From Pseudomonas tensinigenes (GTDB taxonomy: Bacteria > Pseudomonadota > Gammaproteobacteria > Pseudomonadales > Pseudomonadaceae), in the NCBI RefSeq assembly GCF_014268445.2, contig NZ_CP077089.1, forward strand, positions 2,845,501 through 2,909,500: a stretch of DNA of 64,000 bases, written 5' to 3'. The stretch's first letter is position 1; each line of letters starts with the position of its first letter. The notes beneath the pieces were generated by a model. That model saw only the letters and a list, made by a program, of their open reading frames with translations, made no database searches and had not been told where the DNA came from. Shown here piece by piece: positions 37,701 through 44,308 of the stretch. A program made the position numbers and the translations under genes.

Positions 37701-40457
37701 GAGCGAACCATTACCTCGTCCGACAGCAGCACGCGTTTCGGTACCCAGCATCACGACTTTGCTGATACCGCTGCACGTATCGAAGCCACCAATGACCTGA
37801 GCATCATGTCCGGCCGCGACATAAATATCTCCGGTGGTGTGCTGCAAAGCGGTCGAGACATGGATCTTGATGCCGAGCGCGATCTCAGTATCGCAGCGAC
37901 ACAAGTCAATAACAGCGTGTTTCACGACAGCAAACACAACAGTAGTGACACTACTCAGTTGAGTGCGACTGTCAATGCCGGTCGCGACCTTACAGCACAG
38001 GCCGGTCGCGACCTGGCGGTGATCGCCAGCCAGATCGATGCGAAACGCGATGTTTCGATGAGCGCAGCCGAAAACCTGATCATCAGTTCTGCGGCGGACG
38101 AACAGCACTCTTTGTCCAAGAGCAAGAAGCTTACGGTTCAGGAGGATCATGTCAGCCAGGTCATGTCAGGTGTGACGGCGGGCGGCAGTGTGGCGCTTAG
38201 TTCTGGCGAAGATCTGACCGTTGTTTCCAGCCGGATCACGGCGGGCGACGAGGCGTATCTGGTAGCGGGTAACAACCTGAATATTCTCGCGGCTCAGGAC
38301 TCTGATTACTCTCTGTACGACAAGAAGAAAAAGGGCTCTTTTGGTTCCAGTAAAACCAAGCGTGATGAGGTGACCAAGGTCAATAACATTGGCAGTGTGA
38401 TCACCTCGGGTGGTGACATGGTATTGGTGAGTAATGGCGATCAACACTATCAGGCCGCGAAACTGGACAGTGGCAATGACCTGACCATTACCAGTGGCGG
38501 CTCAGTCACCTTCGAAGGCGTCAAGGATCTGCATCAGGAGAGTCACGAAAAGAGCAGCTCAAGCTCGGTATGGAGTTCTTCCAAGGGCCGAGGTAATACT
38601 GATGAAACGTTGCGCCAGACTGAACTCACCGCAAATGGCAATCTGGTGATCAGTGCCATTGACGGCTTGAATATCGATCTGCGCGATATCAACCAGAAGT
38701 CGGTCAGTCAAACAATCGACGCAATGGTCAAAGCAGACCCGGGGCTGGCCTGGTTGAAAGAAGCCGAGAAGCGCGGTGATGTTGACTGGCGCATGGTCAA
38801 GGAAACCCACGAGTCGTTCAAATACAGCAACTCCGGAATGGGGCCGGCGGCGATGCTGGCGGTGGTCATCATTGTTTCTGTACTGACAGCAGGAACAGGA
38901 ACAGCCGCGACGATAGGGGCTACTGCAGGTCAAGCGGCTTCGTCTGCGGCAATCGCTGCAGGTGCTTCCGCATCCACGGCTGCAACCATTGCCGCGGCTG
39001 CATCGGCGGCAGCCACGGCGGCGTTTTCTGCCGCGGTAGGGCAGGCAGCCACCAGTGCAATCAACAACAAGGGAAACTTGGGCGAGACCTTCAAAGATGT
39101 GATCTCTTCGGAGAGTTTCAAGAGTTACGTTTTTGCTGCAATCACGGCAGGTATTGCCTCGAAGTTCGGGTATAACCCCACAGATCTGCACTTCGATCTG
39201 GACAGTGTCCAAAGTGTGGCTATGAAGGCGACATTTGATGCCTTGGCGAAAACGGCAGTCATGGGCGGGAGTCTCCAGGACAACCTGGTTTCTTCAGCGC
39301 TTGGCTCAGTCGTTGCCATCGGTGGCGCAGTAGCGGCCAACAAGATTGGTGACATCACCGTATTCGACCATGGAAAAGTTACCAAGGTCGTGATGCATGC
39401 CGCGCTGGGTGGCTTGATGGCCGAGGCGATGGGCGGGGATTTCCGTACAGGTGCGATTGCAGCGGGTGCGAATGAGGCGTTGGTTGATTTTTTGGCTGAC
39501 AAAATCCTGCCGAAAGGCGTAGACCCATCCAGTCCTGAATATCTGAAAGGAGTCGGTAATCTTCTGGCTGCATCTCAATTAGTAGGAGTATTGACCGCCG
39601 CGATTACCGGTGGAGATGCATCCATCGCTTCCGATGTCACGTCGAATGCAACGCAATACAACTATTTGAACCACGCGCAAATGCAGGAGCTTGCGGAGGA
39701 GCTGCAAGCATGCAAAGCGACGAACAGTTGTGAAGGTGTTGCTTCAAAGTATTTTGAAAAACATCTCGCCAACGAGAAGGTGCTCAGAGAAGTATGCGCA
39801 GTTGATACCAAAAGTTGCCAGAAGGCAGCGCTTGATATTTACAACACTGTTTTAGGCTACCAGCGCGGCGACTACGATACCGATTTGCCTCCTGATCTGA
39901 AGCAGGCTTTTGCTGCCTTTCACCAGCTCAACATTGATGCGAGTGTTGTACCCACGGCTGAAATAGCCAGACCTTCTGCGGAAGCATTTGTGCAGTCGCT
40001 TGGTCTTGACATATCCGATCCGAAGGTTCAGGCGATCGTCGGGACTATGGCAACCTTCATAGCTGGTAAAGCCGCAGCGAGTCGCGCCCCAAAGACCGGC
40101 ATGAAAATGCCAGCCGAATTACCGGATAACCTCACAGGCTATGCGAACCCCAACGATATCCGTTTTACGCAAGACAGTGTTTCAGGTGTTTTCAGGGATG
40201 GTACGGTTCTGGATTCAACCATTGATGCATTGAGAAAGGGGATAATCTCGCCGTCCGAAATACCACCGATCCGCGTGTTTGAAAAGGATGGTTTGATTTA
40301 CAGCCTTGACAACCGTCGCTTACTTGCAGCCTCGGCAGCTGGCGTTCCGGTTAAGATCGTTCCGGCTACGGCGACGGAGATACGCAAGGAAGTTAAAAAG
40401 AAAATGACCACGCTGAACAAAGGTGTGATTATTTGTGTTCGTGACATTTGTAAGTAG
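28758..40457 (+). CDS. CdiA/FhaB-like filamentous exoprotein with C-terminal ParB-like putative toxin
   Basis: An intact 3899-residue TpsA protein. A long signal region ends near A48 (MWAQA). The TPS secretion domain follows, with NPNL at 116-119 and NPYG at 157-160. About 2000 residues of filamentous-haemagglutinin repeats (LDNxxGxI units) include a 411-residue tandem duplication. A second repeat and pretoxin region leads to an Ala-rich hydrophobic stretch near 3390-3460 and a DUF637-like domain with AALGGLMAEAMGGDF. QYNYLNH at 3633-3639 marks the variable C-terminus. The last about 105 residues resemble a ParB/sulfiredoxin fold (PPIRVF, then LDNRRLLAASAAG with D3851-R3854), a fold used by some polymorphic nuclease toxins. 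Contact-dependent inhibition is inferred; adhesion is the alternative. Confidence 0.9.
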   Translation: MDVRQFAFLALQPSAAVKERERFLGMPKRGLAFLLANVMFWQPMWAQADGIVVANPNTSLDRAGNGVPIINIATPNASGLSHNQFHDYNVGAQGLILNNGSTQNNLTQLGGHIVDNPNLKNSGSAQAILNEVISGNPSQLRGYTEVAGQSARVIVANPYGITCNGCGFINAPRVTLTTGKPVLDNGRLDRFQVDQGSVAIEGAGLNATNVDRFEIITRSAKINAEIQAQNLTIIAGRNDVNAQTLNATARADDGSGKPQLAIDSSALGGMYAGAIKLVGTEAGVGVKLDGKLIASGGDIQLDANGQLSLAETSATGAVNIKAAGLDARGPLYAGTSANVQTQGNLTNRQTLAARDSINLSAGGQLTNAGVIDSGVNADGSRNASGDLSLTAQNLDNTGKTLTASRNLTVSTAQTLNNQGGTLNGQNTAVSAGILDNRNAGRVLGNATLSVTANQALNTQGLIHSTGNLTGSFGLLDNSNGELSSNAVIRLSADGVNNRSGQILGDLGLNIDLRGALDNRDGVLGSGQSVNLQAASLDNRDGGVLVSDGSMTVRVRGVLDNRNKGEITAKGIIDAQTGSLDNRDGKVIGKTTLALRSDTADNRTGVIQADQQLTLNVERLDNRDKGQVTGKAGVAYTGARLDNSGGLVSAVGPVSLKAGEVQNAAGRISSQGDLTATIGLLQQQGGALVAQGNLSLTGKTLDNRNGGLVGTTKALTLAVDEIDNRSGEISSNLLLNIKGQRLDNSDGGKLLAGSDLGLTVAKLINLSKGLISAKGTTTLTGSSLDNSGGRFDSLNGLVITLDDALINAQGNISSEGALTATVGRIDNSAGTLGSAGILRITSAGALLNQAGSISTDSTLTLNSGTLDNSRKGLISGAGATRVTTGDIDNSQGGRLISGATLDLEAAQVNNATGRIASQQALTASVRGLDQQGGELFSKADLTLDLNNGQLNNQNGLINAPGTLLLKNLNGVSNKNGEISSQQAFTLAANDLDNSSGKLISQQGLTLRIAQALNNVKGVIAAATLDSHSASLDNQDGLISSRGLLTLTTDKTLNNQLGTLVADGELTLTADALVNQQGSIAGKSDASVQVKSLNNQDGQLIATGVLKLNAETLDNRQGGLLGSTKAMTLTVDELDNRGGEITSNSELLITGKKIDNSDGGKVFTGKALTLTVDQLLNRNKGLIDAGTLLKLQGRALDNSGGELLSQQDMGLSLSGDFANHLGKVSSEGALTVSAAQLSNTEGSLSSAAQLILDSTGIVDNQGGRIVTDGALVLNSTGLDNRQKGIVSGKGAVTVTTGAFDNSSGSLSSADTLNLVAAQVTNSNAGSIGSQGALTASVAGFDQQSGKLFSNTRLSLDLNHGQLNNINGVISAPGTLLLKQLNGVNNQGGTISSTEAFTLSAENLDNSNGKLLSNQGLTLRIANALNNVKGLIGAASIELQAASLNNSGGSLVSRGDLELTVDGLLRNDTGGLISAAQALNITSADLNNQSGTVLGVSAITLNAMALNNRDNGLINSKGSLSLTATGLDSSNGGEVSAAGDINLVLTSLTQNGGRLLGDKAVTLDLANGDLDNQNGLLTAKGPLTLKRLRDLNNQRGEISSNLSFDVIARAVNNSAGKLISGEKLLLRGTTLTNQKGLLSGWQGLSVSGDSLDNRDSGTLSSKSGDLSVDLKDALLNSGAGALVAEGSLTVKAGSLDNSNKGILSSGAGQSLTLSGALNNSQGGLIASDAVLDLVSMALINVGGAINAQQAITATVSRLDNSGGQIASNDAITLNLSGDLNNSGGRLAGAGPVLIKGVTDLSNQNGQLASQKTLELLTGSLDNSNKGTIAARDLLQITASGAVRNNADGLIYSQNAALQLKAASLNNGKGALQSETGLTLNVTGDLDNQSGKVIAQNGDVSISAANIDNRGGILSSIKGALEARTVGVLRNGFDLNNNRQGGIIQAQGLIVSALAGLDNNGGRISAQAADAVITTAGFDNRNGVLYAKGLVSVSGTGLDNGAGQIAAERIDFGLSGALSNSAGVIESNTQLNVRAASVNNQNGRLRSLGNSGKTEFQIGGQLDNRNGVLETANTDMTVNVGSFLNNGGQLNHVGRGRFDISTANVMGAGGSITTGGLLELNADTWNNSSVIQAGRLNVNVRQFSQAANGKLLASDLLQVRGGNWINDGLIASDGLIDMQLSGAYSGNGRLSSQSGTYLSAAQMNLGAAGSFAAGATSTISVGGQLINAGRITSSEDLTVNAGSLANYGTLGAAQNLNINTPSLLNDRGLIFSGNDMTLSVGNLTNQNGDFYGLGNVTIKGYGTAQASQVSNLSGSMESGKTFRIDAANFANRTSGDDGTQSFALNRKLVSGFIGVQCGDCSGGTYDVNLIAHEVFEGGQDNDTTASSLLTAGSDFIFNGGEFLNSKSTLSASGNITINANNMRNVGAVSGSIERTRIFRTGAIDLGSFNVFMPEVVAYNQRNNPDFPNVYYIDGTGNFAQGVVTSATGREPGHDGGLTRVVVIKDSVTNKSVGDLTVSGYSWGNTSPQSQYDPNNLVEMPTRLQGFTLTSDKEVATDGTSPVAGRNAVIQAGGNVSITATKTLQNSVIHEDYGSTGGSNKVGSTNVGNTGTTVIRINSQLPPDLAQQQVNPLSLPGFSLPTGENGLFRLSGQGANDSAPVGATGPAPTWTVGGQTVDTQEHIVAGTIGGPRNLFIDAPPAVSDSTRAVDTFHRTPSMVQAVASTVDVNVPVNPAGPGMKDRGNDAKESIDTRPVTRVTGLPDTKAPSNAHKYLIETNPVLTDLKSFMSSDYLLEKLGYDPDQSAKRLGDGLYEQRLIQQAVTARTGQAFIDGQTSNEGMFKYLMNNAIASKDALNLSVGVGLTSQQVAALTHDIVWLEEHEVNGEKVLVPVVYLAQANGRLGPTGALIAGNDVTLIAGENLDNVGTLKATNNLSATAGKDLVNSGLIEAGNRLDLLATNDIINKSGGIITGRDVSLNTLNGDVINERTITSSDSSTRFGTQHHDFADTAARIEATNDLSIMSGRDINISGGVLQSGRDMDLDAERDLSIAATQVNNSVFHDSKHNSSDTTQLSATVNAGRDLTAQAGRDLAVIASQIDAKRDVSMSAAENLIISSAADEQHSLSKSKKLTVQEDHVSQVMSGVTAGGSVALSSGEDLTVVSSRITAGDEAYLVAGNNLNILAAQDSDYSLYDKKKKGSFGSSKTKRDEVTKVNNIGSVITSGGDMVLVSNGDQHYQAAKLDSGNDLTITSGGSVTFEGVKDLHQESHEKSSSSSVWSSSKGRGNTDETLRQTELTANGNLVISAIDGLNIDLRDINQKSVSQTIDAMVKADPGLAWLKEAEKRGDVDWRMVKETHESFKYSNSGMGPAAMLAVVIIVSVLTAGTGTAATIGATAGQAASSAAIAAGASASTAATIAAAASAAATAAFSAAVGQAATSAINNKGNLGETFKDVISSESFKSYVFAAITAGIASKFGYNPTDLHFDLDSVQSVAMKATFDALAKTAVMGGSLQDNLVSSALGSVVAIGGAVAANKIGDITVFDHGKVTKVVMHAALGGLMAEAMGGDFRTGAIAAGANEALVDFLADKILPKGVDPSSPEYLKGVGNLLAASQLVGVLTAAITGGDASIASDVTSNATQYNYLNHAQMQELAEELQACKATNSCEGVASKYFEKHLANEKVLREVCAVDTKSCQKAALDIYNTVLGYQRGDYDTDLPPDLKQAFAAFHQLNIDASVVPTAEIARPSAEAFVQSLGLDISDPKVQAIVGTMATFIAGKAAASRAPKTGMKMPAELPDNLTGYANPNDIRFTQDSVSGVFRDGTVLDSTIDALRKGIISPSEIPPIRVFEKDGLIYSLDNRRLLAASAAGVPVKIVPATATEIRKEVKKKMTTLNKGVIICVRDICK
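30855..33320 (+). repeat. 1233-bp tandem duplication inside the exoprotein gene
   Basis: Two adjacent segments (30855-32087 and 32088-33320) encode the same 411-residue series of haemagglutinin repeats. The offset is exactly 1233 bases at both ends of the unit: LDNRNGGLVGTTKAL with LDNRQGGLLGSTKAM, and LTLRIAQALNNVKG with LTLRIANALNNVKG. Copies have diverged at many positions, so the duplication is old. A partial third copy appears to follow near 33400-33660. Confidence 0.8.
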
Positions 40458-40464
40458 GATACGT

Positions 40465-40719
40465 ATGGATCTCGATGATCAAGTTGAAGAAATTGAAACC
40501 AAAGAGGATTTCGCGAATTTCCTTCATGCGTTTCGTGAAACTCTGTTGCGACAACCAGATGAGTGGGAAAATTCGACACTTGAAAGGTTTTTAGACGCGA
40601 TGGAGGCTTGGGTCAATTCAATGGAAGGTTATGTTCTTAATTCTGGCGACGCCGACATTCTGCGACCAAGCTGGAAAACCTTTGCCAAGATCCTATCAGC
40701 GGCTAGCGTTTATGAGTGA
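40465..40719 (+). CDS. Putative immunity protein (DUF7660-like) for the exoprotein toxin
   Basis: Acidic cytosolic protein of 84 residues, starting MDLDDQVEEIETK at an ATG seven bases after the exoprotein stop; a longer in-frame reading overlaps that gene and is unlikely. Key residues are EWENSTLERFLDAMEAW (about 40-56) and PSWKTFAKILSAASVYE at the C-terminus. These match, from memory, the small DUF7660 proteins that often sit behind polymorphic-toxin genes. Position, size, charge and a drop in GC relative to the upstream gene all suit a CdiI-type immunity protein that neutralises the adjacent ParB-like domain. A terminator follows about 70 bases later. Confidence 0.75.
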   Translation: MDLDDQVEEIETKEDFANFLHAFRETLLRQPDEWENSTLERFLDAMEAWVNSMEGYVLNSGDADILRPSWKTFAKILSAASVYE

Positions 40720-40792
40720 AGCCAAGAGAGCGACGATGCTTTCGTTCAGGTAGCAACTGGTCGACGTGTCGCCAGGAATCATGGTGAAAAAT

Positions 40793-40822
40793 GAAAACGC
40801 CCGAAGAGATTCGGGCGTTTTC
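40793..40822. terminator. Bidirectional rho-independent terminator
   Basis: Perfect 13-bp stem GAAAACGCCCGAA / TTCGGGCGTTTTC with a GAGA tetraloop. A-rich bases precede it and T-rich bases end it, so it can stop both the exoprotein/immunity transcript (plus) and the luciferase-like monooxygenase transcript (minus). Confidence 0.88.
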
Positions 40823-40846
40823 ATGAGTGAGACGTTAGAAGAAATC

Positions 40847-41890
40847 TCACCGAAACGCCGACACCACATGCTTGATAAACAGCTCCAACGACTTCTTCTT
40901 CTCCTCATGCGGCAAGCTGTTGTCACACCAGAAACTGAACTCGTCCACCCCCAGTTCCTGGTAGTACTTGATGCGCGGAATGATCTCTTCCGGCGTACCA
41001 ATCATCGCCGTCTTGTGCAAACTCTCCAGCTCAAACTCCGGACGCCCGGCAAACTTCTCTTCCGGGCTCGGTGCGAGGAAGCCATTGACCGGGGTTTGCT
41101 TGTTGCCGAACCACGCATCGAACGTGCGATAAAACCGTGAAATGGCTTTCGCACCGACTTTCCAGCCATCCGGATTATCAGCGGTGTGCACGTGGGTGTG
41201 ACGCAGCACCATCAGTTGCGGACGTGGCACATCTGGATTGTTGTCCAGCGCGGTCTGGAATTTGTTCTTCAGGTCGAGGACTTCTTCGTCGCCCTTCATC
41301 AGCGGCGTGACCATCACGTTGCAGCCGTTGGCCACGGCGAAGTTGTGCGAATCCGGGTCGCGGGCGGCGATCCACATTGGCGGGTTGGGCTTCTGGATTG
41401 GCTTCGGCACGCAGGTCGAGGTGGGGAATTTCCAGATGTCGCCGTCGTGGGCGTAGTCGCCTTGCCACAGGGCGCGGACCACCGGAACCATTTCGCGCAA
41501 TGCCTGACCGCCCGATGAGGCGGGCATGCCGCCGGCCATGCGATCGAATTCAACCTGATAAGCGCCACGGGCCAGGCCGACTTCCATGCGACCGTTGCTG
41601 ATCACGTCGAGCAACGCGCATTCGCCGGCAACGCGTAGCGGATGCCAGAACGGCGCGATGATGGTTCCGGCGCCGAGGTGGATGGTGGTGGTTTTGGCGG
41701 CGAGGTAGGCGAGCAATGGCATCGGGCTGGGCGAGATGGTGTATTCCATCGCGTGGTGTTCGCCGATCCACACGGTGCTGAAACCGCCGGCCTCGGCCAT
41801 CAGGGTCAGTTCGGTGAGGTCTTCGAACAGTTGGCGGTGGCTGACGCTTTCGTCCCAGCGTTCCATGTGGATGAACAGGGAAAATTTCAT
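40847..41890 (-). CDS. Luciferase-like (LLM class) flavin-dependent monooxygenase
   Basis: TIM-barrel FMNH2-dependent oxygenase of 347 residues. Family hallmarks are WIGEHHAMEY near residues 41-50, LGAGTIIAPFWHPLR near 72-87 and GRMEVGLARGAYQVEF near 100-116. It lacks its own reductase, which is supplied by the flavin reductase encoded just upstream; together they resemble a RutA/RutF or alkanal-type two-component system. Likely action is oxidative cleavage of a small heterocycle or amide imported by the adjacent NCS1 permease; the substrate is not known. A REP pair separates it from the reductase gene and a terminator follows its stop. Confidence 0.92.
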   Translation of the reverse strand: MKFSLFIHMERWDESVSHRQLFEDLTELTLMAEAGGFSTVWIGEHHAMEYTISPSPMPLLAYLAAKTTTIHLGAGTIIAPFWHPLRVAGECALLDVISNGRMEVGLARGAYQVEFDRMAGGMPASSGGQALREMVPVVRALWQGDYAHDGDIWKFPTSTCVPKPIQKPNPPMWIAARDPDSHNFAVANGCNVMVTPLMKGDEEVLDLKNKFQTALDNNPDVPRPQLMVLRHTHVHTADNPDGWKVGAKAISRFYRTFDAWFGNKQTPVNGFLAPSPEEKFAGRPEFELESLHKTAMIGTPEEIIPRIKYYQELGVDEFSFWCDNSLPHEEKKKSLELFIKHVVSAFR

Positions 41891-41925
41891 GACGCTTCCT
41901 CGGATCTTTTGTTGTTGAGGCTACA

Positions 41926-42015
41926 TGTGGGAGCGAGCCTGCTCGCGAAGGCGGTGTAACAGCCGGCATCTATGGCGACTGACAAGACGCCTTCGCGAGC
42001 AGGCTCGCTCCCACA
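41926..42015. repeat. REP doublet (REPIN) between oxygenase and reductase genes
   Basis: Inverted tgtgggagcgagcctgctcg copies separated by about 43 bases in a 154-base gap of a two-gene operon, the long-spacer form also seen at 12745 and 45628. Confidence 0.93.
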
Positions 42016-42044
42016 TTTGATTTGCATAGGGCTGGAGGTTTTGA

Positions 42045-42530
42045 TCAGGCCAGGACGGGCAGGGCGCCCATCTTGCCGTGGCAGTACACCAGCGGTCCGG
42101 CGATTTGCTCGGGGACGATCAGGTTCTTCACCGCGCCGACCATGATGGCGTGGTCGCCGCCTTCGTATTCGCGCCACAGCTCACATTCGATGATAGCTGT
42201 CGCGTTAGCCAGGATCGGGTTACCCAGTTCGCTCAAGGTCCATTCGATGCCTTGCGCTTTGTCCTTGCCTTTGCGGGCGAAGGCGTAGGCTTCGCTTTGC
42301 TGGCCGCCGGACAGAACGTGGATGGCAAAGCGCTTGTTCTTGATCAGCACCGGATAGGAGTCGGAACTGTAGTTGGGGCAGAACAGCACCAGCGCCGGGT
42401 CCATCGACAGCGAACTGAAGGCGCTGGCGGTCAGGCCGACGATCTGACCGTCATCGTCCAGGGTGGTGATAACGGTTACGCCGGACGGGAACGAGCCCAT
42501 GACTTGTTTGTAGATGGCGGCATCGATCAT
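42045..42530 (-). CDS. Flavin reductase (RutF/HpaC-like), partner of the LLM monooxygenase
   Basis: NAD(P)H:flavin oxidoreductase-like domain of 161 residues, with SFPSGVTVITTLDDDGQIVGLTASAFSS near 13-40 (flavin-binding beta barrel) and the conserved GDHAIMVGAV segment near 125. It supplies reduced flavin to the monooxygenase encoded downstream on the same strand. ATG at 42530 is chosen since the protein aligns from MIDAAIYKQVMG; a start at 42605 would include the TGGTATACCA palindrome. The gap to the divergent NCS1 permease is 315 bases. Confidence 0.92.
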   Translation of the reverse strand: MIDAAIYKQVMGSFPSGVTVITTLDDDGQIVGLTASAFSSLSMDPALVLFCPNYSSDSYPVLIKNKRFAIHVLSGGQQSEAYAFARKGKDKAQGIEWTLSELGNPILANATAIIECELWREYEGGDHAIMVGAVKNLIVPEQIAGPLVYCHGKMGALPVLA

Positions 42531-42578
42531 TGGTCGGTCCTCAGGTGTGGTGCTGTTTTTATGTGTTTGTTGGTCTGA

Positions 42579-42588
42579 TGGTATACCA
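42579..42588. promoter_or_regulatory. Palindrome TGGTATACCA upstream of flavin reductase
   Basis: Perfect 10-bp palindrome about 50 bases before the flavin reductase start in the 315-base divergent gap. The gap otherwise holds a second palindrome on the permease side and a short GGGGC/GCCCC leader stem at 42781-42799; no gene is seen. GGTATACCAG here and GGAATACCAT on the permease side share GGnATACCA, suggesting one regulator. Confidence 0.45.
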
Positions 42589-42739
42589 GTATTCAATCTT
42601 TGCAAGGGCTTTTAAGCTGAACCGATAAACGTGCCGCGTTCGTCGGAAACTCAGCATTTACAGGGCTTGCGGCTAGTCTGCAGGCCGCGGTTTCAGCGAG
42701 GATGGCGTATCAGATAGCGCCGTAAACTACGCATCAGTC

Positions 42740-42770
42740 TTGTGAATTGTTTGGAATACCATAATATGGT
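42740..42770 (+). promoter_or_regulatory. Promoter of NCS1 permease 2 with operator over the -10 box
   Basis: TTGTGA (42740-42745), 16-base spacer, TAATAT (42762-42767). A perfect inverted repeat ACCATA-A-TATGGT (42758-42770) covers the -10 box, an arrangement expected for repression released by a substrate. Confidence 0.5.
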
Positions 42771-42845
42771 CTGCATCTGAGGGGCGGCCAGAGAGCCCCC
42801 CCGGTTTGGCTTCATACAACGATAAGAACAGACAAACTCGAGTTC

Positions 42846-44258
42846 ATGCATATGTCCCAGATGTCCCGGCAAGATCCATTGATCGAGAACCATACGGTCG
42901 ACTACGTCCCACTCGCGGAACGCCACGGGAAGGCCCGCGACCTATTCACCCTTTGGTTCAGCACCAACATTGCGCCCCTGCCCATCGTCACCGGTGCCAT
43001 GGTGGTTCAAGTGTTCCATCTCGATTTGCTCTGGGGGCTGCTGGCGATTGCGCTGGGGCACATGATTGGCGGCGTGGTGATCGCGCTGGCCTCGGCGCAA
43101 GGCCCGCGCATGGGTATTCCGCAAATGGTCCAGAGTCGCGGCCAGTTCGGGCGTTACGGCGCGCTGCTGATCGTGTTCTTCGCCGCGATCATCTACATAG
43201 GTTTCTTCATTTCCAACATCGTCTTGGCCGGTAAATCCATCGTCGGCATCGCGCCGTCGGTGCCGGCGCCGTTGAGCATTCTGATCGGCGCACTCGCGGC
43301 CACGGCGATTGGCGTGATCGGCTACAACTTCATTCACACGCTGAACCGCATCGGTACCTGGGTGATGGGCAGTGCGTTGCTGGCCGGGTTCATCTATATC
43401 TTCGCCCATGACTTGCCGGCGGACTTTCTCACTCGCGGAAGTTTTAACTTGTCCGGCTGGCTGGCGACGGTGTCGCTGGGGATCATCTGGCAGATCAGCT
43501 TTTCGCCGTACGTGTCCGATTACTCGCGTTACTTGCCTGCGGATATCGGCATTGCCAAACCGTTCTGGGCGACCTATCTGGGTGCGACGCTGGGGACGAT
43601 TCTGTCATTCAGCTTCGGCGCCGTGGCGGTGCTGGCGACCCCGGAAGGCACCGAAGCGATGGTTGCAGTCAAGCAATCCACCGGGTGGCTGGGGCCGATT
43701 CTGATGGTGTTGTTTCTGCTGAATATCATCAGCCACAACGCGCTGAATCTGTATGGTGCGGTGTTGTCGATCATTACCTCGATCCAGACATTTGCCAGCC
43801 AATGGACGCCGAGCATCAAGGTGCGCGTCGTGTTGTCGAGCGTGGTGCTCGCGGGTTGCTGCGTGGTTGCGCTGGGTGCGTCGGCGGATTTCATTTCCGA
43901 GTTCATCGGTTTGATTCTGGCGTTGTTACTGGTGCTGGTGCCGTGGGCGTCGATCAACCTGATCGACTTCTACCTGATCAAGCGCGGCTGCTACGACATC
44001 ACATCTATCTTCCGCGCCGATGGCGGGGTTTACGGGCGCTTTAACCTGCACGCGATCATTGCTTACTTCATCGGCATCATCGTGCAACTGCCGTTCGCCA
44101 ATACTTCGCTGTACGTCGGGCCTTACGCCAATCTGGTCGAGGGCGCGGATTTGTCCTGGCTGGTCGGCCTGGTGATCACCGTGCCGTTGTATTACTGCCT
44201 GGCGACACGCGGCCAGACTCAGCAGAGCAGGGCGGCCAGGTTGGGTTATACCGACTGA
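42846..44258 (+). CDS. NCS1-family permease, paralog 2
   Basis: Permease of 470 residues closely similar to the one at 18780-20195 from the N-terminal VDYVPLAERHGKARDLFTLWF through PYVSDYSRYLP to the C-terminal GADLSWLVGL. About twelve helices are visible. It is divergent from the flavin reductase/LLM oxygenase operon and shares a palindrome-rich control region with it, which argues that it imports the oxygenase substrate. ATG at 42846 is used; a second ATG at 42852 is equally possible because neither has a strong ribosome-binding site. A terminator follows. Confidence 0.92.
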   Translation: MHMSQMSRQDPLIENHTVDYVPLAERHGKARDLFTLWFSTNIAPLPIVTGAMVVQVFHLDLLWGLLAIALGHMIGGVVIALASAQGPRMGIPQMVQSRGQFGRYGALLIVFFAAIIYIGFFISNIVLAGKSIVGIAPSVPAPLSILIGALAATAIGVIGYNFIHTLNRIGTWVMGSALLAGFIYIFAHDLPADFLTRGSFNLSGWLATVSLGIIWQISFSPYVSDYSRYLPADIGIAKPFWATYLGATLGTILSFSFGAVAVLATPEGTEAMVAVKQSTGWLGPILMVLFLLNIISHNALNLYGAVLSIITSIQTFASQWTPSIKVRVVLSSVVLAGCCVVALGASADFISEFIGLILALLLVLVPWASINLIDFYLIKRGCYDITSIFRADGGVYGRFNLHAIIAYFIGIIVQLPFANTSLYVGPYANLVEGADLSWLVGLVITVPLYYCLATRGQTQQSRAARLGYTD

Positions 44259-44275
44259 GCTGATCCGCTTCACCA

Positions 44276-44308
44276 CAATGCCCGGCCATTCGCCGGGCAT
44301 TGTTGTTT
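44276..44308 (+). terminator. Rho-independent terminator after NCS1 permease 2
   Basis: An 11-bp perfect stem CAATGCCCGGC / GCCGGGCATTG with a five-base loop followed by TTGTTT, 17 bases after the permease stop. The remaining 200 bases before the next gene hold an unresolved promoter region and no gene. Confidence 0.85.

Noticed and set aside
42781..42799. GGGGC/GCCCC stem before the second NCS1 gene as a riboswitch
   Set aside because: Only a five-bp stem with no conserved riboswitch core; too little to support a ligand-binding RNA.
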